Shown piece by piece: positions 1 to 64,000 of a stretch of DNA of 64,000 nucleotides. The stretch spans positions 1,674,001 to 1,738,000 of the forward strand of contig BAAHQB010000003.1 of assembly GCA_054601695.1 (NCBI GenBank). The letters run 5' to 3'. This stretch comes from Amorphochlora amoebiformis. Taxonomy: Eukaryota > Cercozoa > Chlorarachniophyceae. A program made the translations under genes and the position numbers. The notes below the pieces were generated by a model. It worked only from the letters and a program-made list of their open reading frames with translations. It searched no databases and was not told the DNA's origin. The stretch's first letter is position 1; each line of letters starts with the position of its first letter.

Positions 1-18
1 TCAAATATATTAAAATAG

Positions 19-17591
<17,573 letters not shown>

Positions 17592-18255
17592 TTATGCTAT
17601 AGGTCAAGCTTGAATATAGGGCTAGGGTTAGAGTTGGGTTAAGGTTAAGATTTAACGGTCAGAGTTAAGATTTAACCTAGCCTTATGGGGAATTAATTGG
17701 GTTGAGGTTACGGTTAGCGCTAGGGATAAGGTTCGGGCTAATCTTCCGGCTGGTGTGTGGATTTGGGTTCGGGCTAGGGTTAGGGTTAGGTTTGGGGTTG
17801 GTTAGCGCTAGAGTAGGGTTAGGACTAGAGTTAGGGTTAGGGCTAGGCCTAGGGTTGGGTTTAGGTTATGGTTCAACTTAGCACTCTGATTTGTGAAGGT
17901 TACTGCTGCTGGATATTGTTTGGATTAGAGGTTACGGTTAGCGCTAGGGTTAGGTTTTGGGCTAATGTTATGACTGGGGAGAATTTGAGTTCGGGCTAGG
18001 GTTAGGGCTAGGATTTTGGTTAGGGTTAGGTTTAAGGCTAGAGCTACGGTAGGGTTGGACAAGGATTAGGGTTAGTGCTAGGGTCAGGGCTAGGGTTAGG
18101 GTTAGGGTTAGGGTTAGGTAGGGTTAGGGTTGGCTTATGCTTGGGGTTAGGGTTGGGGTTAGGGTTAGGGTTATTGTTTTGATGACGGTTAGGGTTAGAG
18201 ATAGGGTTTGGTGGGATTACGGTTTCTACTGTGATTGTTAGGGTTGTCGATAAGA
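17592..18255. repeat. Intergenic TTAGGG-type array downstream of the GH3 gene
   Basis: Starts within 40 bases of the GH3 stop codon. G-rich degenerate hexamers (TTAGGG, CTAGGG, TTAGAG, TTAGCG) run for about 650 bases on the + strand. A few perfect runs, for example near 18095-18118, are interspersed with 20-40 base unrelated pieces. Confidence 0.85.
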
Positions 18256-18309
18256 ATATTTACATATATATATTTAGATATATATATATATATATATATA
18301 TATGTATAC

Positions 18310-18351
<42 letters not shown>

Positions 18352-18496
18352 TATGTTCAGGTTTATGGACATATTAAATATATACATTTCTATGATATCG
18401 ATGTATAGAAATGTATATGTGCATGTTCAGTTGTATTTACATATATACACACACGTATTACATACAGATAGATTTCTATGTTACATACAATTGTAC

Positions 18497-18532
<36 letters not shown>

Positions 18533-18744
18533 CATTGAAATAATATATATATTTACATCTACAGGGTTCTTATTATATTTATGTGAAAATCTTTACCAGA
18601 TAAGTCTCACCGGGAGGGCCGAAAGCCTGGTTACAATTCAAATATGATGCCTCGAGGTATATCAGAATGCATTCATTTAGATATATGTATGCATATGTGT
18701 ATAATACATATACTATACATATTATATATATATATATATATATA

Positions 18745-18776
<32 letters not shown>

Positions 18777-18844
18777 GCATATGTGGTGATTTATACATAT
18801 AAATACATACTATATACACACATACACATATACATATATATATA

Positions 18845-18878
<34 letters not shown>

Positions 18879-20294
18879 GTATACATACATACACATATGT
18901 ATATATATATGCATGTCATCTATCAATAACACATATACCCGTCAGAAACCACAGCCTACACGGCTCTGAGCTTCCCGAGTATTACCATCTAGAATCGTAA
19001 CAGTTCAATTGCGAGAATATTTAGTTGTGAGTCATTTGAGTGCAAATAACACCAGGCTAGATCAGTAGATACATATATATCTAATCGATATCTCTATCGT
19101 AGTAATCATCGAAAGTTACAATGAATGGAAACGGTATTATTATGTACACGATTGTGGCGCTGTGCCAGTGCTGCTAGATCAATCTATCAGTGACTATGAT
19201 CTCGTACCTACAGATTTAGAGAAATCTATTATGTCTAGTATGTGATCAGACCGTCGGCCCAAGTTGAACTCCGAATTCAGGCATTTGTGCCGAGGCTTTT
19301 TATGATTTGCGGCATTGAATAGTGAAAGACTGAAAACAAGTACTACCTAGTACCTACCGTACTCTAGGTACTGAACACTAGTGGTAAGCTTGGGCAGATT
19401 TTGATCATAATGCAAGATTACAGCACACGTGTCCAGTGTCCTAGTCATTATCATCGAGATCTATACTATGTATACTATGTTTGTGTGTATACGCACATGC
19501 GTAGCGCTCATATGCATACGTACGTACGTATGCCATCAAATATAAAAAGGGAGATCTAGAGATATGCGTACGTAAATTTCATGATACGTACGTATATGTG
19601 TATACGCACATGGTATACGTGTACAATTGTATCCTTGTTTACCAGTTTAGCTAAGAACTCGGTATAGATTGTAATAGATAACCTAATCATATAGTATGTA
19701 TAATATGTATATGTATACATATCATACAGTGTGCACAATTGCGTACATGTACGTATATTTAGTATATATACATATACGTACACGCCATGATATACAATAT
19801 CTAGAAAAGGATTTGTAGTACATCTAATAGTACATTACGAGTTAGTCTAGCTAGTCCAAAATAGTTTTCATGATACCAGCTAGAGCTAGAGAGCTTTTGA
19901 CCTAGTCGGATGATAAGCCTGTACCCACCGACATTCAATTGCAATCAAATACAAGTTGTGGCAACAGGCAGTGTGGACTGGCAACGATTGGGCTAGTTCA
20001 AGTGTTAACTAGGTTAATTGTAGCACTGCTACGGTATGTACCGCTACCCTAGACTCTGAAGACTAGCTAGATTACAATGTATTTGCTAGATTAAGTAGTA
20101 AGATTCTAATGGTAGTATTGACAATAGTGTTTATTGGCCCGCGCGGCGATATCGTTAGTGTTAAATTGTAGCTAGCTATTGCCACTACGTAGATTCAATC
20201 GCGATGCATCTAGCTTAGAATCAAAACTTAATATTTTCAAGGTCAAGACACCTTAATCTCCAGTCCAATCACTAGAATCCTTATTTGGCGCGGG
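18256..20294. other. Intergenic DNA between convergent GH3 and WD40 genes
   Basis: To about 18930 it is mostly (TA)n with small islands. From about 18930 to 20290 it is an unusual non-AT region rich in CTAG, TAGT and GTAC, with stops in all frames and no recognisable gene. It includes a perfect 20-base palindrome at 19514-19533 made of alternating ACGT. I found no exon in it that fits either neighbour. Confidence 0.6.
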
Positions 20295-31745
<11,451 letters not shown>

Positions 31746-31985
31746 GGGCTCACATCGCGACTCCCTTTCATCACCTCATTCCGAGGATATCTCCCGTATG
31801 GATAATAAGATATCCACATATTTTTGAGTACATATCTAAGAATATATGCAGAAGCACGTGTCCAACGCAACTCGCTCTCCTAACAATCTCCCACGGCCGT
31901 CCTCCGTCCCTCCGATCCGGTTTACCCCACGCTCCTTACCTCATCCCCTTAAAACATCAAACCGGAGAATCTATCAACGAATAAA
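31746..31985. promoter_or_regulatory. Shared upstream region between divergent WD40 and SET genes
   Basis: A 240-base stretch between the proposed first ATG of the - strand WD40 gene (31745) and the ATG of the + strand SET gene (31986). It is nearly free of (TA)n and telomere-type repeats, unlike every other non-coding stretch of this size here. It has a CACGTG hexamer at 31856. No TATA box is evident. Promoter function is inferred from position, and the WD40 start is itself tentative. Confidence 0.4.
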
Positions 31986-50740
<18,755 letters not shown>

Positions 50741-50753
50741 ATTACATATACAC

Positions 50754-50787
<34 letters not shown>

Positions 50788-51716
50788 ACTATGATATACT
50801 CTGACATATATATATATATAATATACACATACATAGTATATATATCGCCGGTATATGTGAACCAGCGAACTTGGTACCCCCTGTTATATAATTTAACAGA
50901 TATGGTGCAAGCGTTTTGTCAGTAAATCGCGTCGGAACCCGAGCTCGAGCTAGCCTAGTGAAGTTCCTAAGGCCGACTCAGGCTAGCGCTGTGCATAGTG
51001 TGTAATAATTGTAATTCAGCAATCCACCATACTACTGTGATGAGTCACTCTTCTCAGTGTTCATATCTAGATATCGTCGTATCATGATTCTGAATATTAA
51101 TACTAACTAGGCTACCCACTCTAGACACTAGACACATCATCATCACACCAGTTAGAACTACTAGAACTAGTAACTGAGTAGAAAGTTACAAGTAGTCCTA
51201 GAGTCTACTCAGTATCTAGTATACAATCACTGATTACATGTGTCTCTCAGTATATCTACCGATGATATATGGCTCCATGTCTGATAGTACTCTATCTATC
51301 TTATTTAAACTTGGGACAGTATCATAGAGATAATTTACCAAAGTGTACTTATGATTCTAGTATATACTATGATATCCATGATAGTCATGACTCATGATGA
51401 TTATCCTAGCCCGCTAGGCCCGTGACCGTGCATGAATTATCCACCCTATATTATGAACTTAATGAACCAAGTCGCGCACTCACATACCGCATTAGTCTCT
51501 GGTGGAGTCTAACCACCGATACCTCCTAATGATGATATTTCCCGGAAAGAGACTTGAAAGTTGTCATTTAAAACTTGTCGTATGTACATGCACACATGAA
51601 CATATTTATCCAAATGCATGCATGCTTATATGAATGTGTATGTTTATATGTATATCATAAGTTAAGCAATTATACATTTGAATAATTATAAATATATATA
51701 TATATATATATACACC

Positions 51717-51750
<34 letters not shown>

Positions 51751-51765
51751 GGTATACATATATGC

Positions 51766-51835
<70 letters not shown>

Positions 51836-51916
51836 ATATCTTACATCATAGTGTTGAGTCTAATATTATTGATGAGTTATACAAATCGCATATGTAATTC
51901 ATATATATATATATGC

Positions 51917-51958
<42 letters not shown>

Positions 51959-51980
51959 TGATGGTCCTCGGGTGGAGAGG

Positions 51981-52029
<49 letters not shown>

Positions 52030-52819
52030 ATATGCTTGCGGTATGTATTTTCGTAAGTTTCAAATATGTAATACGTATGTGTAAATGTTCTATGTATACA
52101 CATCGTAAAGGTATGTATTTCTGATATTATTAATATATGCATATATATATACTTAAGAGTGTGTATAGTAGCTATGAAAGTAGTGCAATGTTACGACTCG
52201 TAAAACTGCATTTACCCTCGGAAAAAAAAAGGATGTATGACATGACCAAATAGGTATGTTGGCCGTATCTATCTACATGGGTACTCTCGCCCTAGGAACA
52301 TATAATCTAGAGTATGAAAATATGAATATTTGTAAGTAACGGCGGTGCGAATGTGTACACTCTTGTATCTCAACCTCCGGGCAGTGTAGGTTCATGTTAT
52401 GCATACTAGAAATCGAGCATGTTTACGACCCGTGGAGAATGTGTAACGGGCATGAAAATATGACGTGTTCACGACATGTGCAAGAAGATATACAGGCCGT
52501 GTATGTACATCAATGCTCGCCACACAGCATCAAAAGTGCCACTGAAATCGTGTGCACCGGTGCAAATTGTTCGTTTTTTTGTTTGATTTTGAAGTCTGCC
52601 GGTATTAAACACCTTGTTTCGAACTTTCGAAATGTTTCCAGACCTGGATGGGTTCATTCTTGTCTAGAATAGTGCGATACTCACAAAGAGAGCTTCGACG
52701 AAGGAAATGGCGGGAAGGAAATGATGAATCGAGAAATTAAATCAAAAAATAATTCGTGATAGGTTTGACCACATCAAATTTGAATAAATTTACCTAAAAA
52801 AAGGAACAGCAACAATTAG
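50741..52819. other. Intergenic DNA after the SET gene
   Basis: (TA)n to about 50840; from 50850 to 51560, CTAG/TAGT/ATGA-rich DNA like that at 18930-20290, with stops in all frames; (TA)n again at 51690-52025; from 52150, moderately complex DNA with frames of up to 92 residues. I could not connect those frames to splice sites or families. The promoter of the next + strand gene may lie here. Confidence 0.5.
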
Positions 52820-58221
<5,402 letters not shown>

Positions 58222-58235
58222 CCACGATAAGCTAA

Positions 58236-58559
58236 TTACCACAGGCTTGTCACACCAACACCGACCAAAGTATGAAATAGCGTCGTAATATTAGCCTTAA
58301 TCTTAGGGTCTGTCTGCAAGCTCTCAGCCTTTCTTCCCGATATCTCGACCCACAAATCGGGTGAAATTCTCTCCTGCACAATATACATATTTGTAGCAAC
58401 ATCAGAAATGGATAAACATATATATATACATATATATATATATACGTATATAATACTATATATATATATATATATATATTTGCAAATATATAAATGTACA
58501 TATATATATATATATATTAATATATTTGTATACATACATATATATCTTATATATTATAT

Positions 58560-58591
<32 letters not shown>

Positions 58592-59024
58592 GTTATATAT
58601 GTATATATATATGTACAAATGCGCATCTATATGTGTATTGCACAGATGTGTTCACATGTAGAGACATGAAAGGGTTCGGGACGTTGACCACAAAGAACGG
58701 GAAGGGTTGTGGAATTTTTTATGGCAATCCTTGGCAACAGCGCCGAATTTGATGCAGAATTGTATGACTAGGATAATTGGGCGAATCTCGGCACCCCGCG
58801 CAAGGTCTGTTTCGTCTCCCTCGCTGGCTATTACCGTTTCATCGCCAATATATCTGCTAATGTAATATCAGCTTGAAATGGACTCAGCGAAGGACTTCAA
58901 TCCAAGCCCCAATCTCTCAATCACATCTGGGGGAAGAATGAGAAGTAGCCCAAGGGTACGGTATAACTATAGTTATGTAAAAATATATGGATGCCTATAT
59001 AGCGGGCATATGTTCATAAATGTT

Positions 59025-59076
<52 letters not shown>

Positions 59077-59142
59077 TATATAAAGTATATATATCTACAT
59101 ACGTACGTTTTATATATGTACGTTATATATATGTACATGCAG

Positions 59143-59184
<42 letters not shown>

Positions 59185-59228
59185 TATAAAATATATATGT
59201 ACATAAATGTGTAAATACATGTATATAC

Positions 59229-59277
<49 letters not shown>

Positions 59278-59461
59278 ATGAAAGAATGATATGTCACAAT
59301 GAAATTATGTACAAATATACATTTGTGTGTATATACACATAGGAATATATATATATATATGTATAGGAATATGTATATATATTATGTATTTACATATGTT
59401 CTATCATCTAATATATAACCTAAACTTGTTACGTTATATAGATATATTTTTTATGTTTATT

Positions 59462-59495
<34 letters not shown>

Positions 59496-59824
59496 TGTGT
59501 GTGTGTGTATAAAATGTATGCATGTATACATTCATAATACTATATGTATACATATATATATATATATATGTAATATATATATATATATATATATATATGC
59601 GTATGTGTAAATCTACGCATATAAATACATACCTATAGATATATATAAATATATTACATTTGTATACATATCGACATATATTCCCTAATTTATCTAGATG
59701 AACTCCAATACCAAAGGCTCCGACCATATTATCTTCTCTCCTAAGGGTGTTGAAACTTCTTGAAATAACTTAACAAACCTTTAATTTTAACGTAATGTAG
59801 TTCGCTACCCCGGGTTCTCGACAC
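58236..59824 (-). CDS. Unrecognised gene, 3' exons
   Basis: Exons in transcript order: 59824-59779 ([15 protein letters not shown]), 59740-59704 ([12 protein letters not shown]), 58729-58699 ([11 protein letters not shown]), 58373-58236 ([20 protein letters not shown] to [12 protein letters not shown]). All phases agree, giving about 84 residues of continuous C-terminal sequence. The alternating pattern [15 protein letters not shown] and [14 protein letters not shown] suggests beta strands. The family is not recognised and upstream exons were not found. The stop codon is 14 bases from the stop of the convergent + strand gene, so the 3' untranslated regions must overlap. Confidence 0.6.
58772..58950 (+). 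pseudogene. Ty3/gypsy-type reverse transcriptase relic
   Basis: Reads [20 protein letters not shown] then RFIANIS, matching the end of the RT thumb region just before RNase H (FLGLAGYYRRFIxNFS) typical of Ty3/gypsy Pol. The frame stops soon after. A further in-line segment [17 protein letters not shown] resembles the LLxK...FxW that follows. It is a short, broken fragment in an intron of the - strand gene at 58236-59824. Confidence 0.6.
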
Positions 59825-59911
59825 CTTTAGGTGGAAGGTATTATTCATTGCCTGTATATATATATACTATATATACATATATATATATATATATTATATA
59901 TATATATATAT

Positions 59912-59949
<38 letters not shown>

Positions 59950-61013
59950 GTATATATTTTACTGGCAGATACACACATACTATATATTTACAAATATGTA
60001 TATATATATATATACTTAGATATACGAAAAAATTAAGATTGTGGTCACGCACCCGTTATGGGCAGGTAGACGGATCCGGCCTACCTGTGCTACGGTAGTA
60101 GGCAATGAACTCTTGTAGTTCAGGGCACAGTAGAACTGGAATATTCTAGAACTACGCGAGCTTCTTTGAACACACCCGAATCCGGGCAAGTTTGGAAGCG
60201 TCTTATGGCGTTACCTCAAGCCCTGTAACCTAATATCCGAAAGCTTCGTTACTACGGGGTAGTACTAGGAGTTACGGGTACTACCAGATGACACATTTTC
60301 AGCAATTTCTGGTATCCCCAGCGATCTCCAGCAATCTTCAGCGACTTTTTCCCGCTATCCATACCATACTTTACATCCAGTTCACATCCATACGCACATA
60401 CGTGCATATTATAGAAGTATTTTTGGATGTATGCATGTATATATAACATAAATATATATACATATATATATGTATATATATCATATAAATACTTACACTC
60501 TCATATGCGTTAGTTTAATGAATATTGCGTCATACGCAACATCCAATGGTATATTTTGAAAACTACACACCTATGTACATATGTATAAATCTATACCATA
60601 GTATATATATACATATATATATACATATATACATATATGTATTTTCAATAAAATAGTAGGGCGCGAGAGAATTCAGAATCAGAGGAGGAGGCATGGTATT
60701 ACATATATACATAGTTGATATACATTATTTTTTTTAACATTTCTAAAAGTATATGAATATTTTTGCGTGTACAGATATGGAAAGATGCATATATGTGTAT
60801 AAATAGATAGATAAACACATGTCCCTTTAAAAGATATATATATATATATATATATATAACACATACATATATGTATGTACATATAGATATACATATGTAC
60901 TTTTTATATATAGTTGTAAATACTATATATGTATAAATATTTGTATATACATATTTCTATATATGGTATTTATATAATATAGATATACATATATATTATA
61001 TATATATATATAT

Positions 61014-61096
<83 letters not shown>

Positions 61097-61134
61097 GTAT
61101 ATATGTATATATATACAACATACGTGAACACCAG
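59825..61134. other. Region between unrecognised genes, with a SINE-like copy
   Basis: (TA)n at both ends. At 60030-60400 there is complex non-coding DNA. Its part at 60240-60370 (GGGGTAGTACTAGGAG..., GGGTACTACCAGATGACAC, repeated GATCTCC/AATCTTC) matches the tail module of the copy at 7850-8250. At 60657-60695 a 39-base piece with good splice sites reads ARENSESEEEA on the + strand. It may be an exon of the gene ending at 61788, but its phase does not fit exon 61135-61166. Confidence 0.4.
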
Positions 61135-61788
61135 CAACCTTTCCAAGAGCCCCCGCGAGTCGCCAGGTCTATTGTATACATGTATGTGAGTGTGCATGTA
61201 TATATGTAAATGTATGTCTGTATATACATGTGTATATTTTAATATATACATATATATATATATATATGTTGTAGAAAACGTCCAAGTTCTATAAACTATG
61301 GGATTAGACAAATTCAACCTCCTGACTAAATCCTTAGCCCAAGCTTCAACCATGGTGTGATCCTACTCAGTTCTCTTCAAGGAGACCACTCCTGTCGCTC
61401 CTACAACTATCCCTACCGGGCCGGTGAAATCAATTGGAGAAGCCCTGGGGCCTAAAATTCCTTCTAAACCATTTGAGGGGATGAATACGAATTCTAAGCC
61501 TAAGCTGTTGAGGAACAGAAAGGTGAGGGTTAGGGCAAGCTACGATTAGTAGGGGTTAAATTGACCGGAGCGTATTGACATTATTCTGTTACAATATTCA
61601 ATTTGCATACATTCATGTCTAAGTCTGTGTGCATATTTCTACATTATACATACATACTTAACAACTTCACATTCTTATACCCAACAACTTCACTCTTGAC
61701 TTTATGTTCGTGCTTTTTGCAGGGAGACGAGGAGGAGTTTCTAAATCTTGATAAGCTCAAGATTTCGTTGGACTTTCTGGGGGATTGA
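61135..61788 (+). CDS. Unrecognised gene, 3' exons
   Basis: Exons 61135-61166 ([10 protein letters not shown]), 61275-61285 (an 11-base microexon, KRP), 61371-61522 ([20 protein letters not shown] to KPKLLRNRK), 61723-61788 ([20 protein letters not shown], then D and TGA). Phases agree throughout. The tail is Pro/Lys-rich and then acidic, suggesting a disordered C-terminus ending in a short helix. The last intron (61523-61722) is unusual for the window in having almost no repeat. The start lies upstream and is not identified. Confidence 0.55.
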
Positions 61789-62426
61789 AAATGTCCTACT
61801 GTGTTTTTATGGTTTGTCGGTTTCACATTCTTTTTATTGGTTTTGCTTTTTGGCTCCGTGTGAACATCGTATAATCAGGTCTAAACCTCCAATTTCCGGT
61901 CCACAAGGAAAGCTCATAGTTGTAGATATTCGTCCAATAAGGATTTTTTTCATAGATAAGGAGCTGTAAATCGATATTGTTCTTCAAGTCCCTATGGCTA
62001 AGTCAATCCATACTCTAAGGGCCTCGTCACGGTCCTCGTCGCTGCCGCTTTTTGTAAGCGTTACTCTCGAGCTGTTGATGTAAATACTATTTCTACATTT
62101 TCTAGAATTTGCGAATTGCCAATAATATTCTAGATATTTCTACAATTGTCGTGATAATACAAAAGTCAATACTAATCTAGTCATGAGTGGTACTCGGACT
62201 AGTCTTAGTATCATTTGATGATGATGATGTTATCTTACGTTATCGATGTTTCCGCTAGCTATTGAGCTAAACACAGTCAAACTAGTTGAACACATTTAGT
62301 ACTACATCTTATCAATGACTACTGGGTATGCGTATAGTGATAAACCTCTAGAGACCTAGTAGATCTAGCAGATAAACACCTCTAGTAGTCATAACAATGA
62401 TCATGGAGCCGGATACATGCTACATT
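61789..62426. other. Intergenic DNA, partly CTAG-rich
   Basis: Between convergent genes. The part 62050-62420 has the CTAG/TAGT/ATGA-rich character seen at 18930-20290 and 50850-51560. No gene or RNA is visible. Confidence 0.5.
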
Positions 62427-62944
62427 TTATGACCGTATGATGATTGTAAGGTTTGCCGCGGGTGAATCTAGTGAATGGAGGTATTGTACAATAATCTCGT
62501 TAACATGCATGGTGCCACACGGCTCCGTAGTTTGATTTCTTGCTGCATTGAAAGTTAATTTTCTAGCAAGGACTCCAGTTGCTCGTTTGATATGACACTC
62601 ACGCCCAGCTTGCGGAGGAGCTAAAATAATATGTGCGCAGTGTGCTACAGTTAGTGCATACATCCTAGGTATCAAACACATATATACACATATGCGTAAT
62701 ACATATGCATATGTATATATTTATATATTTATGATAGTGGGTATGAACATACACACACACACACATATATATATATATATGTACACGTATATATATATGT
62801 ACATATATATATATATATATGCATACGTGTATATATTTCACATTCAACATCCATGTAAAACATATATCTATATAATATATGTCTATAATATAGATATATA
62901 TATACATTCATTATATAATTTATGTATATGTGTATGAATATAAC

Positions 62945-62983
<39 letters not shown>

Positions 62984-62994
62984 GTGTATGCATA

Positions 62995-63029
<35 letters not shown>

Positions 63030-63096
63030 TCACCTCACTAAATGCAAGATTTCCTAGTTTCCACACGTTGAAGCCGGAGCCTATACATACGTATAC

Positions 63097-63127
<31 letters not shown>

Positions 63128-63179
63128 GACATATATATATATATATATATAATATATAATATATGTGTATACATATACA

Positions 63180-63214
<35 letters not shown>

Positions 63215-63281
63215 AACATATATATATATGTATATATAATATATTCACACATATATTGATGCACATTATAAATGCACAATC

Positions 63282-63322
<41 letters not shown>

Positions 63323-63502
63323 CAATAGTCTCGCTGATGCGAAAAGTTAATTTTTTCCTGGCAGCATTATTATTGCGGGCGACGTCGTAAATTGCTAGGC
63401 AGAGTCGAGAGGTAATACTGGTAGTGTATATATCTAGTTAAATCTATGTATATATATATATATATATATAAATAGGTATTTATATTTACATATATATATA
63501 TA

Positions 63503-63550
<48 letters not shown>

Positions 63551-63623
63551 TATGTATATGAACACCCTTTAAGCTATACATTTATGTGTATGTATATGTA
63601 AATTTAAATACATGTTTACATAC

Positions 63624-63667
<44 letters not shown>

Positions 63668-63729
63668 ATATATTGTAACACGTTTCATGATATATTCTAC
63701 CCATGAGAGTGAGACACCGCATTGCATCC
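62427..63729 (-). CDS. Unrecognised gene, 3' part, continuing beyond window
   Basis: Exons in transcript order: 63729-63701 ([10 protein letters not shown]), 63417-63320 ([20 protein letters not shown] to RISETIE), 63080-63034 ([16 protein letters not shown]). These three join in phase. The last candidate exon, 62664-62427, holds a 79-residue frame ([20 protein letters not shown] to [12 protein letters not shown]), but its phase does not follow from 63034, so a small exon may be missing. [10 protein letters not shown] is reminiscent of a C2-type beta strand, but that is too short to name a family. Confidence 0.5.
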
Positions 63730-63769
63730 CTAGCTAGTAACATTCCATATGCCGTTATCGACCCGTGAT

Positions 63770-63803
<34 letters not shown>

Positions 63804-63853
63804 TGAATAGATACATACAAACAAGTATATATCATATATATATATATGTGTGT

Positions 63854-63889
<36 letters not shown>

Positions 63890-63890
63890 A

Positions 63891-63921
<31 letters not shown>

Positions 63922-64000
63922 TATATGTAAACATGGTGTAAATACCGAAACGGTATGTATAAATCTTTACCCGTAAAGTATGCAAAGAAGCGTATACACT
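63730..64000. other. Window-end stretch, mostly (TA)n
   Basis: (TA)n with a non-repeat island at 63930-64000. On the - strand that island could hold the end of an exon before a GTAAAG donor, but it is too short to support a call. Confidence 0.3.

Noticed and set aside
52394-52672. 92-codon + strand frame in the intergenic gap
   Set aside because: No splice borders fit the downstream exons, the opposite strand is also open, and no family is recognisable.

Overview
This is a window of eukaryotic nuclear DNA. The main reason is that short, phase-consistent coding exons with GT-AG boundaries are scattered through introns made almost wholly of simple repeats. I cannot name the organism. The telomere-type hexamer CCCTAA/TTAGGG, the very repeat-rich introns and the tiny exons point to a protist with an expanded genome. 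Exons were found by eye as islands of non-repetitive sequence with in-frame residues, an AG before, a GT (rarely GC) after, and matching codon phase from one exon to the next. Almost every long open frame in the window is (TA)n or (CCCTAA)n read as protein and was discarded.

Layout. (1) Bases 19-17591, + strand: most of a glycoside hydrolase family 3 (beta-xylosidase-like) gene, 27 exons, 5' end outside the window. (2) 17592-20294: intergenic, with a TTAGGG array and then CTAG-rich DNA. (3) 20295-31745, - strand: a WD40 beta-propeller gene, 15 exons, about 367 residues. (4) 31746-31985: a 240-base shared upstream region. (5) 31986-50740, + strand: a SMYD-like SET-domain gene, about 27 exons, with a predicted N-terminal membrane anchor. 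(6) 50741-52819: intergenic, again CTAG-rich. (7) 52820-58221, + strand: an unrecognised gene. (8) 58236-59824, - strand: the 3' exons of another unrecognised gene, ending 14 bases from gene 7's stop, with a Ty3/gypsy reverse-transcriptase relic in its intron. (9) 61135-61788, + strand: the 3' exons of an unrecognised gene. (10) 62427-63729, - strand: exons of an unrecognised gene that continues past the window end.

The genes share no evident pathway. What unites the window is gene architecture. Introns are filled with (TA)n or degenerate (CCCTAA)n that often begin at the donor GT and in two cases run to the acceptor AG. Several exons have truncated tandem copies of themselves lying in the adjacent intron. 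A tRNA-headed SINE-like repeat recurs in introns. These are the observations most worth a second look.
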